Source: JBGTFE01 sp049799955
GTDB lineage: Bacteria > Acidobacteriota > Blastocatellia > Pyrinomonadales > Pyrinomonadaceae
Length of the DNA stretch: 64,000 bases
Direction of reading: 5' to 3'
Assembly: GCA_049799955.1 (NCBI GenBank)
Contig: JBARIW010000062.1
Coordinates: forward strand, 1-64,000
Below, piece by piece: positions 18,336 to 28,400 of this stretch. The notes below the pieces were generated by a model. That model did no database searches, had not been told where the DNA came from, and saw nothing but the letters and a program-made list of their open reading frames with translations. The stretch's first letter is position 1. Each line of letters opens with the position of its first letter. A program made the position numbers and the translations under genes.

Positions 18336-19157
18336 ATGAAGAAATTACTTAGGTTTGAGTTACACTTTTGGAATTATCGATTTCCTCAATCATTTTCTTT
18401 TTGTTTTGAATCAATTACATTTCCATCACTTTTCATTTTGCTTATTTTAGCTGTAGTCACTCTTTCCGCCTGCTCTACTGGTGAATTAAGCCGCTCGCAA
18501 GCCAAGTCGATGATTATCGAGTCAAATGACTTCAAACAGCCTGCAATGCTTGAATACAATCAACTCTACATAGCAGATGGCGAAGGAATAATGGTAGCCA
18601 AATCAGATGACGAGTCTGAAGAGGAAACCATTAAAAGAAGAATCTCGGAATATTTCTGGGAAGTTCCGCAAATTGCCGTCGCCAATCATTTCGGATTGGT
18701 CGAGCCGCAGCTCAAAAGGAAGAACGACAAGCCTGTGTATCCGAGTCAATTGAGAGGCTACTGGCATTTCAATGAGCGTTACGTCGTAACTGATAAAGGT
18801 AGAAAGATGTGGCAAGACATCGGATTTTCTCCAAGTGAAACATCCATTCCGATTGCACAGAGAGAATTTATCGGAGAGATTACAGGAATTACAAAGCAAG
18901 GTGAGATTAACGCACTTGTAGAATTCAAATGGCGATGGAAACCAAACGAAGTCGGCAAATCACTCGACACGTCGACAGAAGAATTCAAGCAGCTTCCCGA
19001 AAAGATTCGCAAAGACTTAGTCGAGCCGAATATTTATGTTTCTCAGGAAAGAACTCGCTCCTGGGGAAATGAGAAATTAGGCAATGAGCGGTTAGGCAAA
19101 GCAATGTTTCAGAAATACGATGATGGCTGGAGATTAATAAGTGTCGGATTATTTTAA
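18336..19157 (+). CDS. putative lipoprotein of unknown function
   Basis: 273 aa. A hydrophobic segment LFILLILAVVTLSAC ends in a lipobox-like LSAC near residue 46, so the protein is probably a lipoprotein with an unusually long N-terminal stretch; a later start may be real, although the ATG at 18336 is the first. The mature part is mixed alpha/beta (WGNEKLGNERLGKAMFQKYDDGWRLISVG at the end, in parts). No family is recognised. It sits 39 bp after the preceding exported-protein gene. Confidence 0.6.
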   Translation: MKKLLRFELHFWNYRFPQSFSFCFESITFPSLFILLILAVVTLSACSTGELSRSQAKSMIIESNDFKQPAMLEYNQLYIADGEGIMVAKSDDESEEETIKRRISEYFWEVPQIAVANHFGLVEPQLKRKNDKPVYPSQLRGYWHFNERYVVTDKGRKMWQDIGFSPSETSIPIAQREFIGEITGITKQGEINALVEFKWRWKPNEVGKSLDTSTEEFKQLPEKIRKDLVEPNIYVSQERTRSWGNEKLGNERLGKAMFQKYDDGWRLISVGLF

Positions 19158-19176
19158 TACTTATATCGATTAAATT

Positions 19177-19434
19177 ATGGTGAATGATGAAATTCCAATT
19201 GAACCGAGCGTAGAAAAAGAGTCTTTAAATTTGAGCCTTAATTCAGAGTTAATAGAAAAGATTGACGAAATAATTTTTCTTCTAAAGAAGCAGTCTCCAG
19301 GACATAAGAAGAAGAAATTAAATCGTTCAAAATTTTTTGAAATGCTTCTGTTCGCATCAATTCAAGACTATGAAAACAAAATATCTAATTCCGCAATTCA
19401 AAGAGTCTCCAATTCATGGCTACAATCTAAATAA
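19177..19434 (+). CDS. small ribbon-helix-helix-like protein
   Basis: 85 aa. The pattern LNLSLNSELIEKIDEI...KLNRSKFFEMLLFASI suggests a ribbon-helix-helix (CopG/Arc-like) fold: a short strand followed by two helices. This is a tentative reading from hydrophobic spacing. It starts 19 bp after the lipoprotein gene and lies before the long non-coding stretch leading into tnsA. It could be a regulator of the transposition genes or of its own operon. Confidence 0.45.
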   Translation: MVNDEIPIEPSVEKESLNLSLNSELIEKIDEIIFLLKKQSPGHKKKKLNRSKFFEMLLFASIQDYENKISNSAIQRVSNSWLQSK

Positions 19435-20024
19435 AATTAATTTACATCATCCCAAAAGAATGCTTTTCAAAACTGTTATGTAGAATAGATTACTTTGCTA
19501 CGAAACTGTGCTTTAGTTTTCCGATATCATCCAGTCGGAAGATATAGAGGTCGCGGGTAGTTATTAGGGTAACTGACACACCTAGTTGTAGGAAATATTG
19601 GTCGCAGTCGCGTAAAGTCAAGAGCTTAAAACTAATAGTTCTGCCGTTAAGAAGCTAGTAGGCTTATCCGATGTAATATGCTCAATATAGAACTAGCCTT
19701 AAATCTTTTTAAATTCAAACTGACCCTCTACCCACTAGTGAGTTCTATTGACTTCAATAAAATTAAAGAGTAATATGGTTGCAGTTTTTGGGACAATTTA
19801 TTACTACTAATCAAAAAGTCCGCAAACTTAACTTCTAATTTACCCTAGGAGACAAGCTGGCTAAATAGCCGCAAAAAATTTGGATTCGGTATGTAGCACA
19901 AGTGCTATGTGTCGTATTTTGTAATTTGCGTTTGCTTCGATTTTAACCAGTCATTTCAAAACGCAAATTGGCTAATTGATATGGGTAAGTAGGAATAGTT
20001 TCGCGGGAGGTTAGTAGAAAAATT
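19435..20024. other. 590-bp gene-free region before tnsA
   Basis: No convincing open frame on either strand. Two dyads are visible: TAGCAC-AA-GTGCTA near 19893-19906, and 11-bp arms AATTTGCGTTT (19923-19933) and AAACGCAAATT (19959-19969) with a 25-base loop. A GGGAGG sequence sits about 17 bases before the tnsA ATG. It may hold the tns promoter and operators. I did not find copies of the 18-bp end repeats seen at 25368-25433, so it is not shown to be the left transposon end. Confidence 0.5.
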
Positions 20025-20657
20025 ATGTTTCATAGCAATGAGTATTTTTTAGTTTGGTGTCACAAAAATTCTCTTCCAGAAGCGACAATAGAACTAATTA
20101 CACATATTAGAAATTCTCCTCCAGCCCGAAGAGTCAAAGCTGGTTATAAAAACGTCTCAGGTTTCTTTTCAAGTAAGAAAATGGGATTAACCATCCAGTT
20201 TGAAAGCCACAAAAACGAACTCGCTCGAATATATAATCTCGAAGAAAATAAAGAGGTTATTGAATATTACGACCAACCAAATCAAATTTATTTCAACTAT
20301 GACAGCATCAACGGAAAACGGATAGGAGTCAATCACATCCCGGATTTTTTTGTAATCTACGAAGATTCGGCGGGATGGGAAGAGTGTAAAACCGAAGAAG
20401 ATTTACTAAAACTTGAAGAGCAGAATCCTAATCGTTATTGCCGTGACTCTGAAGGAAACTGGCGATGTCCTCCAGGCGAAGCGTATGCCCAAAAGATAGG
20501 TCTTTTTTACAATGTTGTATCTTCAAAAAATATTAGCTGGAATTTTCTGAATAATACGGAATTTTTTGAAGACTATTACCGGGCAGAGAATCTTAGCGTC
20601 GAAAATTACGGAACGAGATATTATCACTTCGATAGTTTCAGAGAATCCCGGAATTAG
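20025..20657 (+). CDS. tnsA: TnsA-like transposon endonuclease
   Basis: Tn7-like TnsA, 210 aa, which cuts the 5' ends of the element so that it moves by cut-and-paste. The nuclease core shows ESHKNELARIY (60-70), PDFFV with Asp107, and the EExK motif EECKTEED with Glu120 and Lys122. The C-terminal winged-helix part expected of TnsA is absent from this frame and appears instead at the start of the tnsB frame, which overlaps by 92 bp at +1. This suggests a frameshifted TnsA-TnsB fusion. Confidence 0.85.
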   Translation: MFHSNEYFLVWCHKNSLPEATIELITHIRNSPPARRVKAGYKNVSGFFSSKKMGLTIQFESHKNELARIYNLEENKEVIEYYDQPNQIYFNYDSINGKRIGVNHIPDFFVIYEDSAGWEECKTEEDLLKLEEQNPNRYCRDSEGNWRCPPGEAYAQKIGLFYNVVSSKNISWNFLNNTEFFEDYYRAENLSVENYGTRYYHFDSFRESRN

Positions 20658-22749
20658 CCTCGAAGAACTATTTTTGCGCGCTAGTAATAAAGTAAAACGA
20701 GATGACATCTTCTCTCTCATAGTCCTTAATGAAATTTATATTGATTTATTTAAGGTTCCCGTTTTGGAATTTAAACACGTTCAAGTTTTTGAAAATAAAG
20801 AAATCGCGCTTGCCTTTGAAACTCTAAATTCAACTCCTTCGATAGAAACAATTCAAAAACCCTTGTTTGTTGATATAAAACCCGGAGTAGATATTATTTG
20901 GGACGGAGAAAGGTGGCAAATAGCTAATATCGGTAACGGAAACCTATGTCTTACAGCAGATAATAAAACTCCGATTGAAGTACCGGTTTCGTTCTTTGAG
21001 CAGAAAATGAAACAGAACCGGATTTTAATTCCCCATACGGCTCAAGAGACGGAAAATCAAAAAATCAAAAACCTGATAGCAGGAGCAAGCAAAGACTCTC
21101 TAAAGAAGGCAAACTTTAAATACGACTGTATCCAGAAGCACTTGCAGGAAGGGGAATCGGCTGAATCTTTTGATATTTCGCAACGCACACTGAGACGTTG
21201 GTTAAAAAGTTATCAATTATCAGAACAAGAATGTGGATTTGGCTATATAGGTTTGATAGAGAAAGAGCGAATAGGAAACAAAAATTCTAAAATTCCGGTA
21301 GAAACCGAAGTGTGTGTGAATGAATTTATTGATAAGCAGTATGAAACTTTAAAGCAAAAGAAAAAACAGGAAGTTTATAATGATTACGAGCTATTTTCTA
21401 AAGAAAAAGGATTAATTCCGGTAACTCTTAAGACATTTTGCGAAAAAGTAAAACAACGCAATAAATATACGCAAACATTAAAAAGACAAGGACCTAAAGC
21501 TGCTTATAAAGAAGAACCCTTTTACTGGATTTTAGAACCTACTACACCACGGCATGGTAATCGCCCCTTTCATATCGTCCACATGGACCATACCGAGATT
21601 GATGTCGAGATGCGCTGCTCGATTACGGGTAAGAAACTCGGACGAGCTTATGTATCCAAGATGTTAGATGCCTACTCGCGACGCTCTTTAGCAAAATATA
21701 TCTCATTTGAAAAACCCAGCTATCGCGCGAATATGATGCTTATTCGTGAGTGTGTTAAGCGGTTCAACAGACTTCCGCAAATAATAGTTGTAGACGGCGG
21801 AAAAGATTTTTCCAGCGTTTATTTTGACACGTTGCTGGCAATGTTTGAATGTACCAAAAAAGTTAGACCAGTTGCAAAAAGTCGTTTTGGTACAGTAATT
21901 GAGAGAGTTTTTGGAACAGACAATACCCAATTTTTCCATAATCTTCAGGGAAACACTCAGATAACCAAAAATGTCCGTCATGTTACTAAATCAGTAAATC
22001 CAAGAGAACTCTCTATCTGGAACTTAGAGTCACTGGACAGTAGATTAAGCGAATACTGTTACGAAGTTTATGATACGAGTTATCACTCAACTTTAGGACA
22101 AAGCCCCCGGGAAGCATTTGAATTAGGAATGGAACTGTACGGTCGACGAGAATTTAGATTTATTTCGTATGATGAAACTTTTTTAATGCTAACATTGCCG
22201 ACAACTCAAAAAGAATATGCCACTATTCGCAATGATGGAATAAAAATCAACAACATCTGGTACTGGTCGGAAAGTTTTCGTAATCAATTATTTGAAGGTA
22301 AAAAAGTTAAGGTTCGCTTCGACCCGTGGAATGTTGGGGTGGCATATGTTTATCTTAATCAGAATTGGCTTGAATTATATTCCGAATATTTTATCGAATT
22401 ACGAAATCGTTCCCTCAAAGAAATAGAGCTTGCCTGCAAAGAAATTCGTGCCCGGTTATCACTTAAAGGAAAAAACTACCAGATTTCTGCTAGAAAACTG
22501 GTCGAATTTCTCCGCTCTGTCGAAAATGAGGAAATGTTCCTAACTCAAAGATTACGTGACTTAGCACAGCGCAATATTATCTTTTCAAATAACCTGATTT
22601 TACCGACGCAAAACAATCATATGCCTTTTATACAAGGAAATGAGATGGATACGACGATAAATGATAGCGCCGATTCTTCCGTTGAAGAAGACATTATTGA
22701 ACAGGAATCCGAAAACACTGAGTTTACTCCATATGAACTTATTTCTTAA
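20566..22749 (+). CDS. tnsB: TnsB-like DDE transposase
   Basis: Mu/TnsB-family DDE integrase, up to 727 aa, which makes the 3' cuts and strand transfer. The catalytic triad is Asp341 in HMDHTEID, Asp410 in IIVVDGGKDF and Glu446 in TVIERVFG; HTH DNA-binding segments lie around 170-235. The first 75 residues (ITERDIITSIVSENPGISLE, then IYIDLFKVPVL) look like the TnsA C-terminal domain. No ATG occurs in this frame before residue 148; the first possible start is a TTG at 20566. It ends in an acidic tail that may contact TnsC, whose gene starts 5 bp later. Confidence 0.88.
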   Translation: MKTITGQRILASKITERDIITSIVSENPGISLEELFLRASNKVKRDDIFSLIVLNEIYIDLFKVPVLEFKHVQVFENKEIALAFETLNSTPSIETIQKPLFVDIKPGVDIIWDGERWQIANIGNGNLCLTADNKTPIEVPVSFFEQKMKQNRILIPHTAQETENQKIKNLIAGASKDSLKKANFKYDCIQKHLQEGESAESFDISQRTLRRWLKSYQLSEQECGFGYIGLIEKERIGNKNSKIPVETEVCVNEFIDKQYETLKQKKKQEVYNDYELFSKEKGLIPVTLKTFCEKVKQRNKYTQTLKRQGPKAAYKEEPFYWILEPTTPRHGNRPFHIVHMDHTEIDVEMRCSITGKKLGRAYVSKMLDAYSRRSLAKYISFEKPSYRANMMLIRECVKRFNRLPQIIVVDGGKDFSSVYFDTLLAMFECTKKVRPVAKSRFGTVIERVFGTDNTQFFHNLQGNTQITKNVRHVTKSVNPRELSIWNLESLDSRLSEYCYEVYDTSYHSTLGQSPREAFELGMELYGRREFRFISYDETFLMLTLPTTQKEYATIRNDGIKINNIWYWSESFRNQLFEGKKVKVRFDPWNVGVAYVYLNQNWLELYSEYFIELRNRSLKEIELACKEIRARLSLKGKNYQISARKLVEFLRSVENEEMFLTQRLRDLAQRNIIFSNNLILPTQNNHMPFIQGNEMDTTINDSADSSVEEDIIEQESENTEFTPYELIS

Positions 22750-22754
22750 AATTT

Positions 22755-23927
22755 ATGAATACCCTTTTTCCATCTGAACTTCTTGAGAAATCAGCTAAAG
22801 AGCGGATTGATTATTTTAAGCAAATAACAATCTGGCATCCAAATCTAAAAAAAGTATTTGATGAAGTCAATTGGGCATTAAAGGATGGTTTACCCGGTTC
22901 TTTAGTCTTTATATTTGGACCAACTGGTGTCGGAAAAACGACCCTTTTAAATCTTGTTGAGAAGAAAGTTCTTGAAGATTATCAATCTATAATGATAAAT
23001 AATCCGGGCATATTACCGATTGTCAGTATTTTGGCAGAAAATCCGCATATTGGAAATTTTGATTGGAAAAATTATTTTAAGAAATTGTTGCGGACTATGT
23101 TAGAACCATTGATTGATTGTAAAGACGACCCGCATAGATGGAAGCAAATAAAAGACGAATATGAAAAATTAGCTGCTAACTTTTATCGAGCAACCGGCGG
23201 CAAGTATAGAACTGCATTTACAAATACTATTAAAAATAGAGAAACGAAAATAAAATTAGTTGATGATGCCCAACATTTTGGCGTCGTTGCGTCTGGACGC
23301 AAGAGGTCAGACCAATCAAATACTATTAAATCAGTCGCAGTTGCATCAGGATTGTTAATTGCTATGTTTGGAACTTATGAGATGCTGCCTTTGCGTAATC
23401 AAAATGGTCAGGTGTCACGGCGAGGCTCGGATATTCATTTTCGGCGATATGTTGCAAAAGATAAGAGAGACAGAAAGTGTTTTATAACTGCATTAGGAAC
23501 TCTACAACGTCATCTGCCTGTTGAGATAATGCCTGACTGCGAAAGTCATTGGGATTTCTTTTACGAGAGAAGTTTGGGATGTATAGGAATACTCAAAGAC
23601 TGGTTTACTAAAACTCTTTCTTATTCGCTAAGAAATAAAAAGGAAATAAACATAAAGTCTTTCGAGCATACTGCTTTATCTGTAGTTCAATGCTCAAATA
23701 TTTTATCGGAAATTATACAAGGCGAAGCTGACCTCGTCGAATCAGCAGAAAAACGATTCCTTCTAAGAGCTAAATTATCACTTGATGAAATTTCTAAATC
23801 TGAAAATAAGGGAAAAGAAAATTCTAATTCCGACGGTAAGAAAAAAAATAATCGTAAACCGGGAGAGCGAAATCCTAAGAGAGATAAAGTGGGAATAGCA
23901 AATGACCAAAATAACATCTCCTTGTGA
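22755..23927 (+). CDS. tnsC: TnsC-like AAA+ ATPase
   Basis: AAA+ target-selection ATPase of the Tn7/Mu family, 390 aa. Walker A GPTGVGKTT is at residues 55-63 and a Walker B-like IKLVDDAQHFG is near the middle. TnsC polymerises on target DNA marked by a TniQ protein and activates TnsAB. The C-terminus is a highly charged Lys/Asn-rich tail. Its last 26 bases overlap tniQ in another frame, indicating translational coupling. Confidence 0.88.
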   Translation: MNTLFPSELLEKSAKERIDYFKQITIWHPNLKKVFDEVNWALKDGLPGSLVFIFGPTGVGKTTLLNLVEKKVLEDYQSIMINNPGILPIVSILAENPHIGNFDWKNYFKKLLRTMLEPLIDCKDDPHRWKQIKDEYEKLAANFYRATGGKYRTAFTNTIKNRETKIKLVDDAQHFGVVASGRKRSDQSNTIKSVAVASGLLIAMFGTYEMLPLRNQNGQVSRRGSDIHFRRYVAKDKRDRKCFITALGTLQRHLPVEIMPDCESHWDFFYERSLGCIGILKDWFTKTLSYSLRNKKEINIKSFEHTALSVVQCSNILSEIIQGEADLVESAEKRFLLRAKLSLDEISKSENKGKENSNSDGKKKNNRKPGERNPKRDKVGIANDQNNISL

Positions 23928-25317
23928 AATTGAATATTTTCGGGTAACTAATGAAAGCATTCCAGAAATGCCCATCAGAAGCAGATTTTACCACCTGCAA
24001 CCGCTTGAAATGGGAACACCTATGTCTGAATGCCTAACAAGCTATATTTGCAGACTCGCTACTGCCCATAGCGTTTCAGTCGGAAATTTATTTGAATATG
24101 CTTTAGTTCCAAGACTAAAGAAAGATTATCTCAAAACTTCAACTGACTTAGGTCCAGCCTCAAAATTGCTCGGAACTTATAGAAATCAAATTAAAAATAT
24201 TAATGGTATAGGAAAGATTGCCGGGGAATGGGTTAATGTTCTTGAAAGTATGACATTAAGAAATGAGCTTTCGAGCTTAACATTCCTCAAAATGTCGAAA
24301 GTTCTAAGCCGATGGTATGTTAACCACAACTTCCAGGCTTGGTGTCCTCTTTGTCTGGAGGAAATGAAAAATGCTAATTCTCAATTTTATTATCCGCTTC
24401 TTTGGTCATTAGCTGACATCAAAATTTGCCACATTCACGAAACACCGCTACTTGATACCTGCCCTAATTGCTCTAAACAATTTCTACCCTTATTGAGAAA
24501 AGTAAGTATAGGCTTTTGTTCACGGTGCGGATTCTGGCTTGGAATGTCAAAGGAGTTCAAGTCTAAATTTTCGATTCAATTGTCGAAAAAAGAAATTAAG
24601 TGGAATTTATTTGTATCGCAAGAAATAGGTAAATTAATAGCTGTCATTAGTAATCCGGGAACCACTTCCTTTACAAATGCAACCTTTCAAACTATTAAGC
24701 AATGTGTAAAAATAGCAACTAATGGCGGCATATCGCCGTTTGCCAGATTGATAGAAATACCTTTAATAACTTTTTACGGTTGGTATAAAGGCACAGTAAA
24801 ACCACACCTGATAGATATTTTAAGAATCTGCTATTGCCTAAATTTGACACTACTTGAGTTCTTCACTCAGCCCGAGATAATTAGAACAAAAGAAATCAAA
24901 GTAAAAGAATGGTTGGGAGTTGATAATAAGTCTTCGAGACCTAGCCCAAGACCGTTTAATCCCCAATTAATAAAACCAAAATTAGAAAAATATCTTAGTG
25001 TTTATCCACCTCTATCAATGACGCAAATAAGCCGTGAAATTGGATACGATAAGCTTATGCTTGTTCAGGCATTTCCAGAAATAAACCACAAAATAAAATC
25101 AAATTACAATAAACATCAAAAGCTAATTTGCGAGGCGAGACGAAATAAATTAGAAGAGGAAATAAAATCTGCGGTTTATAAGTTGGAAGAAAAAGGAGAA
25201 TTTGTCTCAGCGCGACGGATTGCAAAATTTCTAAACAAACCGAATTATGCAGGTAGAAGAGATGTTGCTCAAATAATATTTAAGACTAGAAAGATTGGAA
25301 AACCCGGAAAGATTTAA
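23902..25317 (+). CDS. tniQ: TniQ/TnsD-like target-selection protein
   Basis: 471 aa. The TniQ N-terminal core is LEMGTPMSECLTSYICRLA, followed by zinc-finger Cys/His sets WCPLCLEE, KICHIHETPLLDTCPNC and FCSRCGFWLG. A helix-turn-helix-like C-terminal half (SMTQISREIGYDK, FVSARRIAKFLN) resembles TnsD-type proteins that read a specific attachment site. No cas12k, Cascade gene or CRISPR array is visible nearby, so RNA guidance is not supported. Its target may be the sequence just after the receptor gene stop, where the element ends; that is inference. Confidence 0.85.
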   Translation: MTKITSPCEIEYFRVTNESIPEMPIRSRFYHLQPLEMGTPMSECLTSYICRLATAHSVSVGNLFEYALVPRLKKDYLKTSTDLGPASKLLGTYRNQIKNINGIGKIAGEWVNVLESMTLRNELSSLTFLKMSKVLSRWYVNHNFQAWCPLCLEEMKNANSQFYYPLLWSLADIKICHIHETPLLDTCPNCSKQFLPLLRKVSIGFCSRCGFWLGMSKEFKSKFSIQLSKKEIKWNLFVSQEIGKLIAVISNPGTTSFTNATFQTIKQCVKIATNGGISPFARLIEIPLITFYGWYKGTVKPHLIDILRICYCLNLTLLEFFTQPEIIRTKEIKVKEWLGVDNKSSRPSPRPFNPQLIKPKLEKYLSVYPPLSMTQISREIGYDKLMLVQAFPEINHKIKSNYNKHQKLICEARRNKLEEEIKSAVYKLEEKGEFVSARRIAKFLNKPNYAGRRDVAQIIFKTRKIGKPGKI

Positions 25318-25367
25318 ATGGGGTTAGTATTTCATACTTTCTCTTAAAACAGCAAGATTGAAATTTT

Positions 25368-25440
25368 GGAAGCATGAAATGTCCATTTTATAAAGGAAGC
25401 ATAAGATGTCCAAAATGGACATCTTATGCTTCAAGTGACA
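25368..25440. repeat. candidate right end of the Tn7-like element
   Basis: Three copies of an 18-bp motif, consensus GGAAGCATRARATGTCCA: 25368-25385 and 25395-25412 direct, 25416-25433 inverted. Copies two and three form a 17-bp perfect hairpin with an AAA loop. Read inward from the right, the terminus at 25440 begins TGTCACTT, a TGTC-type end used by Tn5053/Tn7-like elements. TCCCT (25441-25445) would be the target duplication. Multiple TnsB sites near an end are expected. A terminator is the alternative, but the T-run is 12 bases from the stem. Confidence 0.6.
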
Positions 25441-25447
25441 TCCCTTT

Positions 25448-28400
25448 TTAGAAATTGAGTTTCGCGCCGAATTGGAATTGGCGTTGGTCAAAGGCTGCGG
25501 TCGAAGTGCTGAAAAAGCGTCCGCCGCCGTCGCGTTGTCCGAGCAGATTTATGTCGCGATAGTTCGGTGATGCCGATGCTTCGTTGAAACGATTGAAGAG
25601 GTTAAAGCCCTCGGCAATCAATTCCAGACGGAAACGCTCGCCGAACCTAATCGAACGCGCAACGCGCAAATCGAGCGACATAAATTTATCCGTGATGCCG
25701 CGATTGCGTCCGAGATTACCGGAAGCAAAAACGAGCTGACCGTCAACCGTTTCGAAGCGCGAGCCGCACGTTCCGCCACCCGAAAGCACATCGCCGGGAA
25801 CGCAGAGCGTGCCGTCCGCCAAAACGTTCGGACGGTCGGTTTGCGACGATTGGTCGTTGTTCGCATCGACGTTGGTGATGATGTTGAACGGGCGACCCGA
25901 AGAGATTTCGAAAATCGGCGCAATCGTAAAGTCCGCGAAAATCTTCTTCAGCATGCTGTCCGAACCGCTCCAAGATGAAGGCGTCGCGTAAACTCCGCTG
26001 AAGACGAAGCGATGTCGCTGGTCAAACAAGGAGTCGGCTTTTTCCAGATTAAACCGGCGCGGGTCCTGCGCGATAAGCAAAGTCTGCAAATCGGAAGAAT
26101 CGTCAATCGAATGCGACCACGTATAAGAAGCGAGGAACGTGTAATTGTCGGCAAAGCGACGTTTCAGCTCGATGTTCATCGCGTTGTAGCTCGAATTTCC
26201 GTCGGAAACCTGTGCGTTGACCGAACCGAACGGCGAGATGATGCCCGGCGTACGAAGCGTTCCGCCAAGCTGCGAATCCAAAAGGGCTTTTGAAACGCCA
26301 AACGATTGCGCCAAGAAATAGTTTGGACCGTTCGGACGGAAGAAATTCGCCACCGCCGGAGCAATGACTCTCTGACCTGTCGCGCTATTGAGCGAAATTA
26401 ATCCCGGGATAATATTAATCCAAGCACCACCCGGAGTGGGCGCGTTGCAGGTAGCCGGATTGACTGTTGAAACTTCCTGCGTACTGGTCGGCAGACGGTT
26501 GAAACAACGCTGGAAATTCTGTATTTGCAGAGCTGTATTCGGCGTATTCAAATCCGTCGGGTGCGGCAGATGGTGCGCGCCGACAAAGATATACGAAATC
26601 GAAAACGCCATATTTTTCGTTATCTGGCGCTCAAACGATAAATTCGCCTGCGTTGCCGAAGCGTATTGAAAATCCTTCGCAATCGGAAGCGTGAATGGCA
26701 GAACCGCGCCGAATCCGGTAAACGACTGGTCGTTAAAACGCTGGCGCAGGAATTGATACTGCGACGAAGCAGCGACACCCGGCGTAATAGCCGCGCCGCA
26801 AATTGCCGCCGCCGAACCCTGCACGCCGCAAACCGTTCCCTGAAATACCTGCGCGGCATTAAAGAGCGCGGTCGGACTTGGACTTCCAGCCGTCAAAACG
26901 GCTTGCTGCTGCTGCGCCGCGTCGGCAATGTCCGAGTTAAACGCGACCGCCAGAAGCGGGTGGTCGTAGAACAAACCGAGTGCGCCGCGAACGACATTTT
27001 TACCGTCGCCGAAAACGTCGTAGGCAAAGCCGAAACGCGGAGCAAAATTGTTTCTGTCTCTCGGAATTCCCTGCTGAACGCCGAGCACATCCTGCGCCGC
27101 CTTGATGTCAGCCGAGCCGAGCTGAATGCCCGAAAGCGGGTCGCGGAAACCGACCGGCTCAATCGTTTCGGTAAGCTCCATATCGTAGCGCAGACCGTAA
27201 TTCAGCGTTAATCTGCGCGTTGCCTTCCACGAATCCTGTCCGAAAAAGGCAAACGGTTTGTTCTGGATTTTACTGACCGGATTGCCGAAGCCCTGAATAT
27301 AAATCGACGGGAAGCCGAGTCCGTAAGACTGAACCGGAGTAAATGCCGGAGCGTTTGCCGTTGCCGCAAGGCATCCGGTCAGCGCCGCGCCGGTCAGGCT
27401 GCCGCACAAAAGGTTTGCCGCCGCCGTGTCGCCGAAATTGAAAAGTCCGGCGAAGTTCAGTTCGAAAATCGCGCTCGGAATCTTGATGGTGCTCGCGTCG
27501 CCGCCGAATTTAATCGTGTGGTTTCCGAGCACGAGATTGTAGTTATCCAGTACCTGATAGCGGGTTTCCGTGCGGTCAACCGGCGAGAAAAGCTCGCGCC
27601 CGATAAACGCCGTTCCCGAAATGTTAAAGGCGACGGCATCGCCGTTTTGCGATTTAAAGGTCGTGTCGCGTCTGCCGAACTGGAAACGAAATTCGTTGGC
27701 GGCTATCGCGCTGACGGTCGTGTTAAGACCGACCGTAAATGAAGTGTCCGTAATTCTGGTGATACCCGTTCTGGAAAAATCGTTTTGCCCCAAAGATTGG
27801 TTTTGCGATTCGACCTGAATACCGGTTAAAGTTCCCGGATTATATCCGGCGCGTATCGTCAACTGGTTAGTATCATTGAGATTAACGTCGAAGCGAAGCG
27901 ACGAATATTGCGTTCCTTCGGTTACGGGAAAAACTCTCTGCAAATCGTTAAGCGGACGAAATGCGATAAAATCGCCGTTGGCGTTGCGCGTATTTACCGG
28001 AACGGGCGCGCAGGTTATAAAAAATCGCGTACCGATTTGTGTTCCGGCAGGACAGCCGCCGCCCGGACTAATCAAAGGATTTGTTCCGGTTAAAGCGGTC
28101 GTTCCGCCGCTCGAAGCCAGATAAAGATACTGGACGCCCAGAGTAGCTGTGGCGGCGTTGCCGAGCAAGCCCTGCGCGAAGGTTGCTTGCGCGGGCGTGA
28201 TATTTTTGAATGTCTGCGAAGGCAGTCCGGGAACCGTGAAGGTTAAAGCGCCGTTTAATCCTCTTGCCACGTCGCTGGTAAAAAAGCCCGATTCGTTGCG
28301 CTGGCGGCGTTCCCACGAAAAGAAGAAAAACGAACGGTCTTTAGCAATCGGACCGCCGAGCGTCGCGCCGTACTGCGTGCGCGTAAAAGCCGATTTGAAC

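Noticed and set aside
19435..20024. Left end of the Tn7-like element just before tnsA
   Set aside because: No copy of the ATGTCCA-type end repeats or a TGTCACTT terminus was found there, so the left end is not placed in this window.
25396..25432. Simple Rho-independent terminator after tniQ
   Set aside because: The stem is AT-rich and the T-run begins 12 bases after it; a third copy of the motif outside the stem fits transposase sites better.
20025..25440. CRISPR-associated transposon
   Set aside because: tns genes are present, but no cas12k, Cascade gene or repeat-spacer array is visible in the window.
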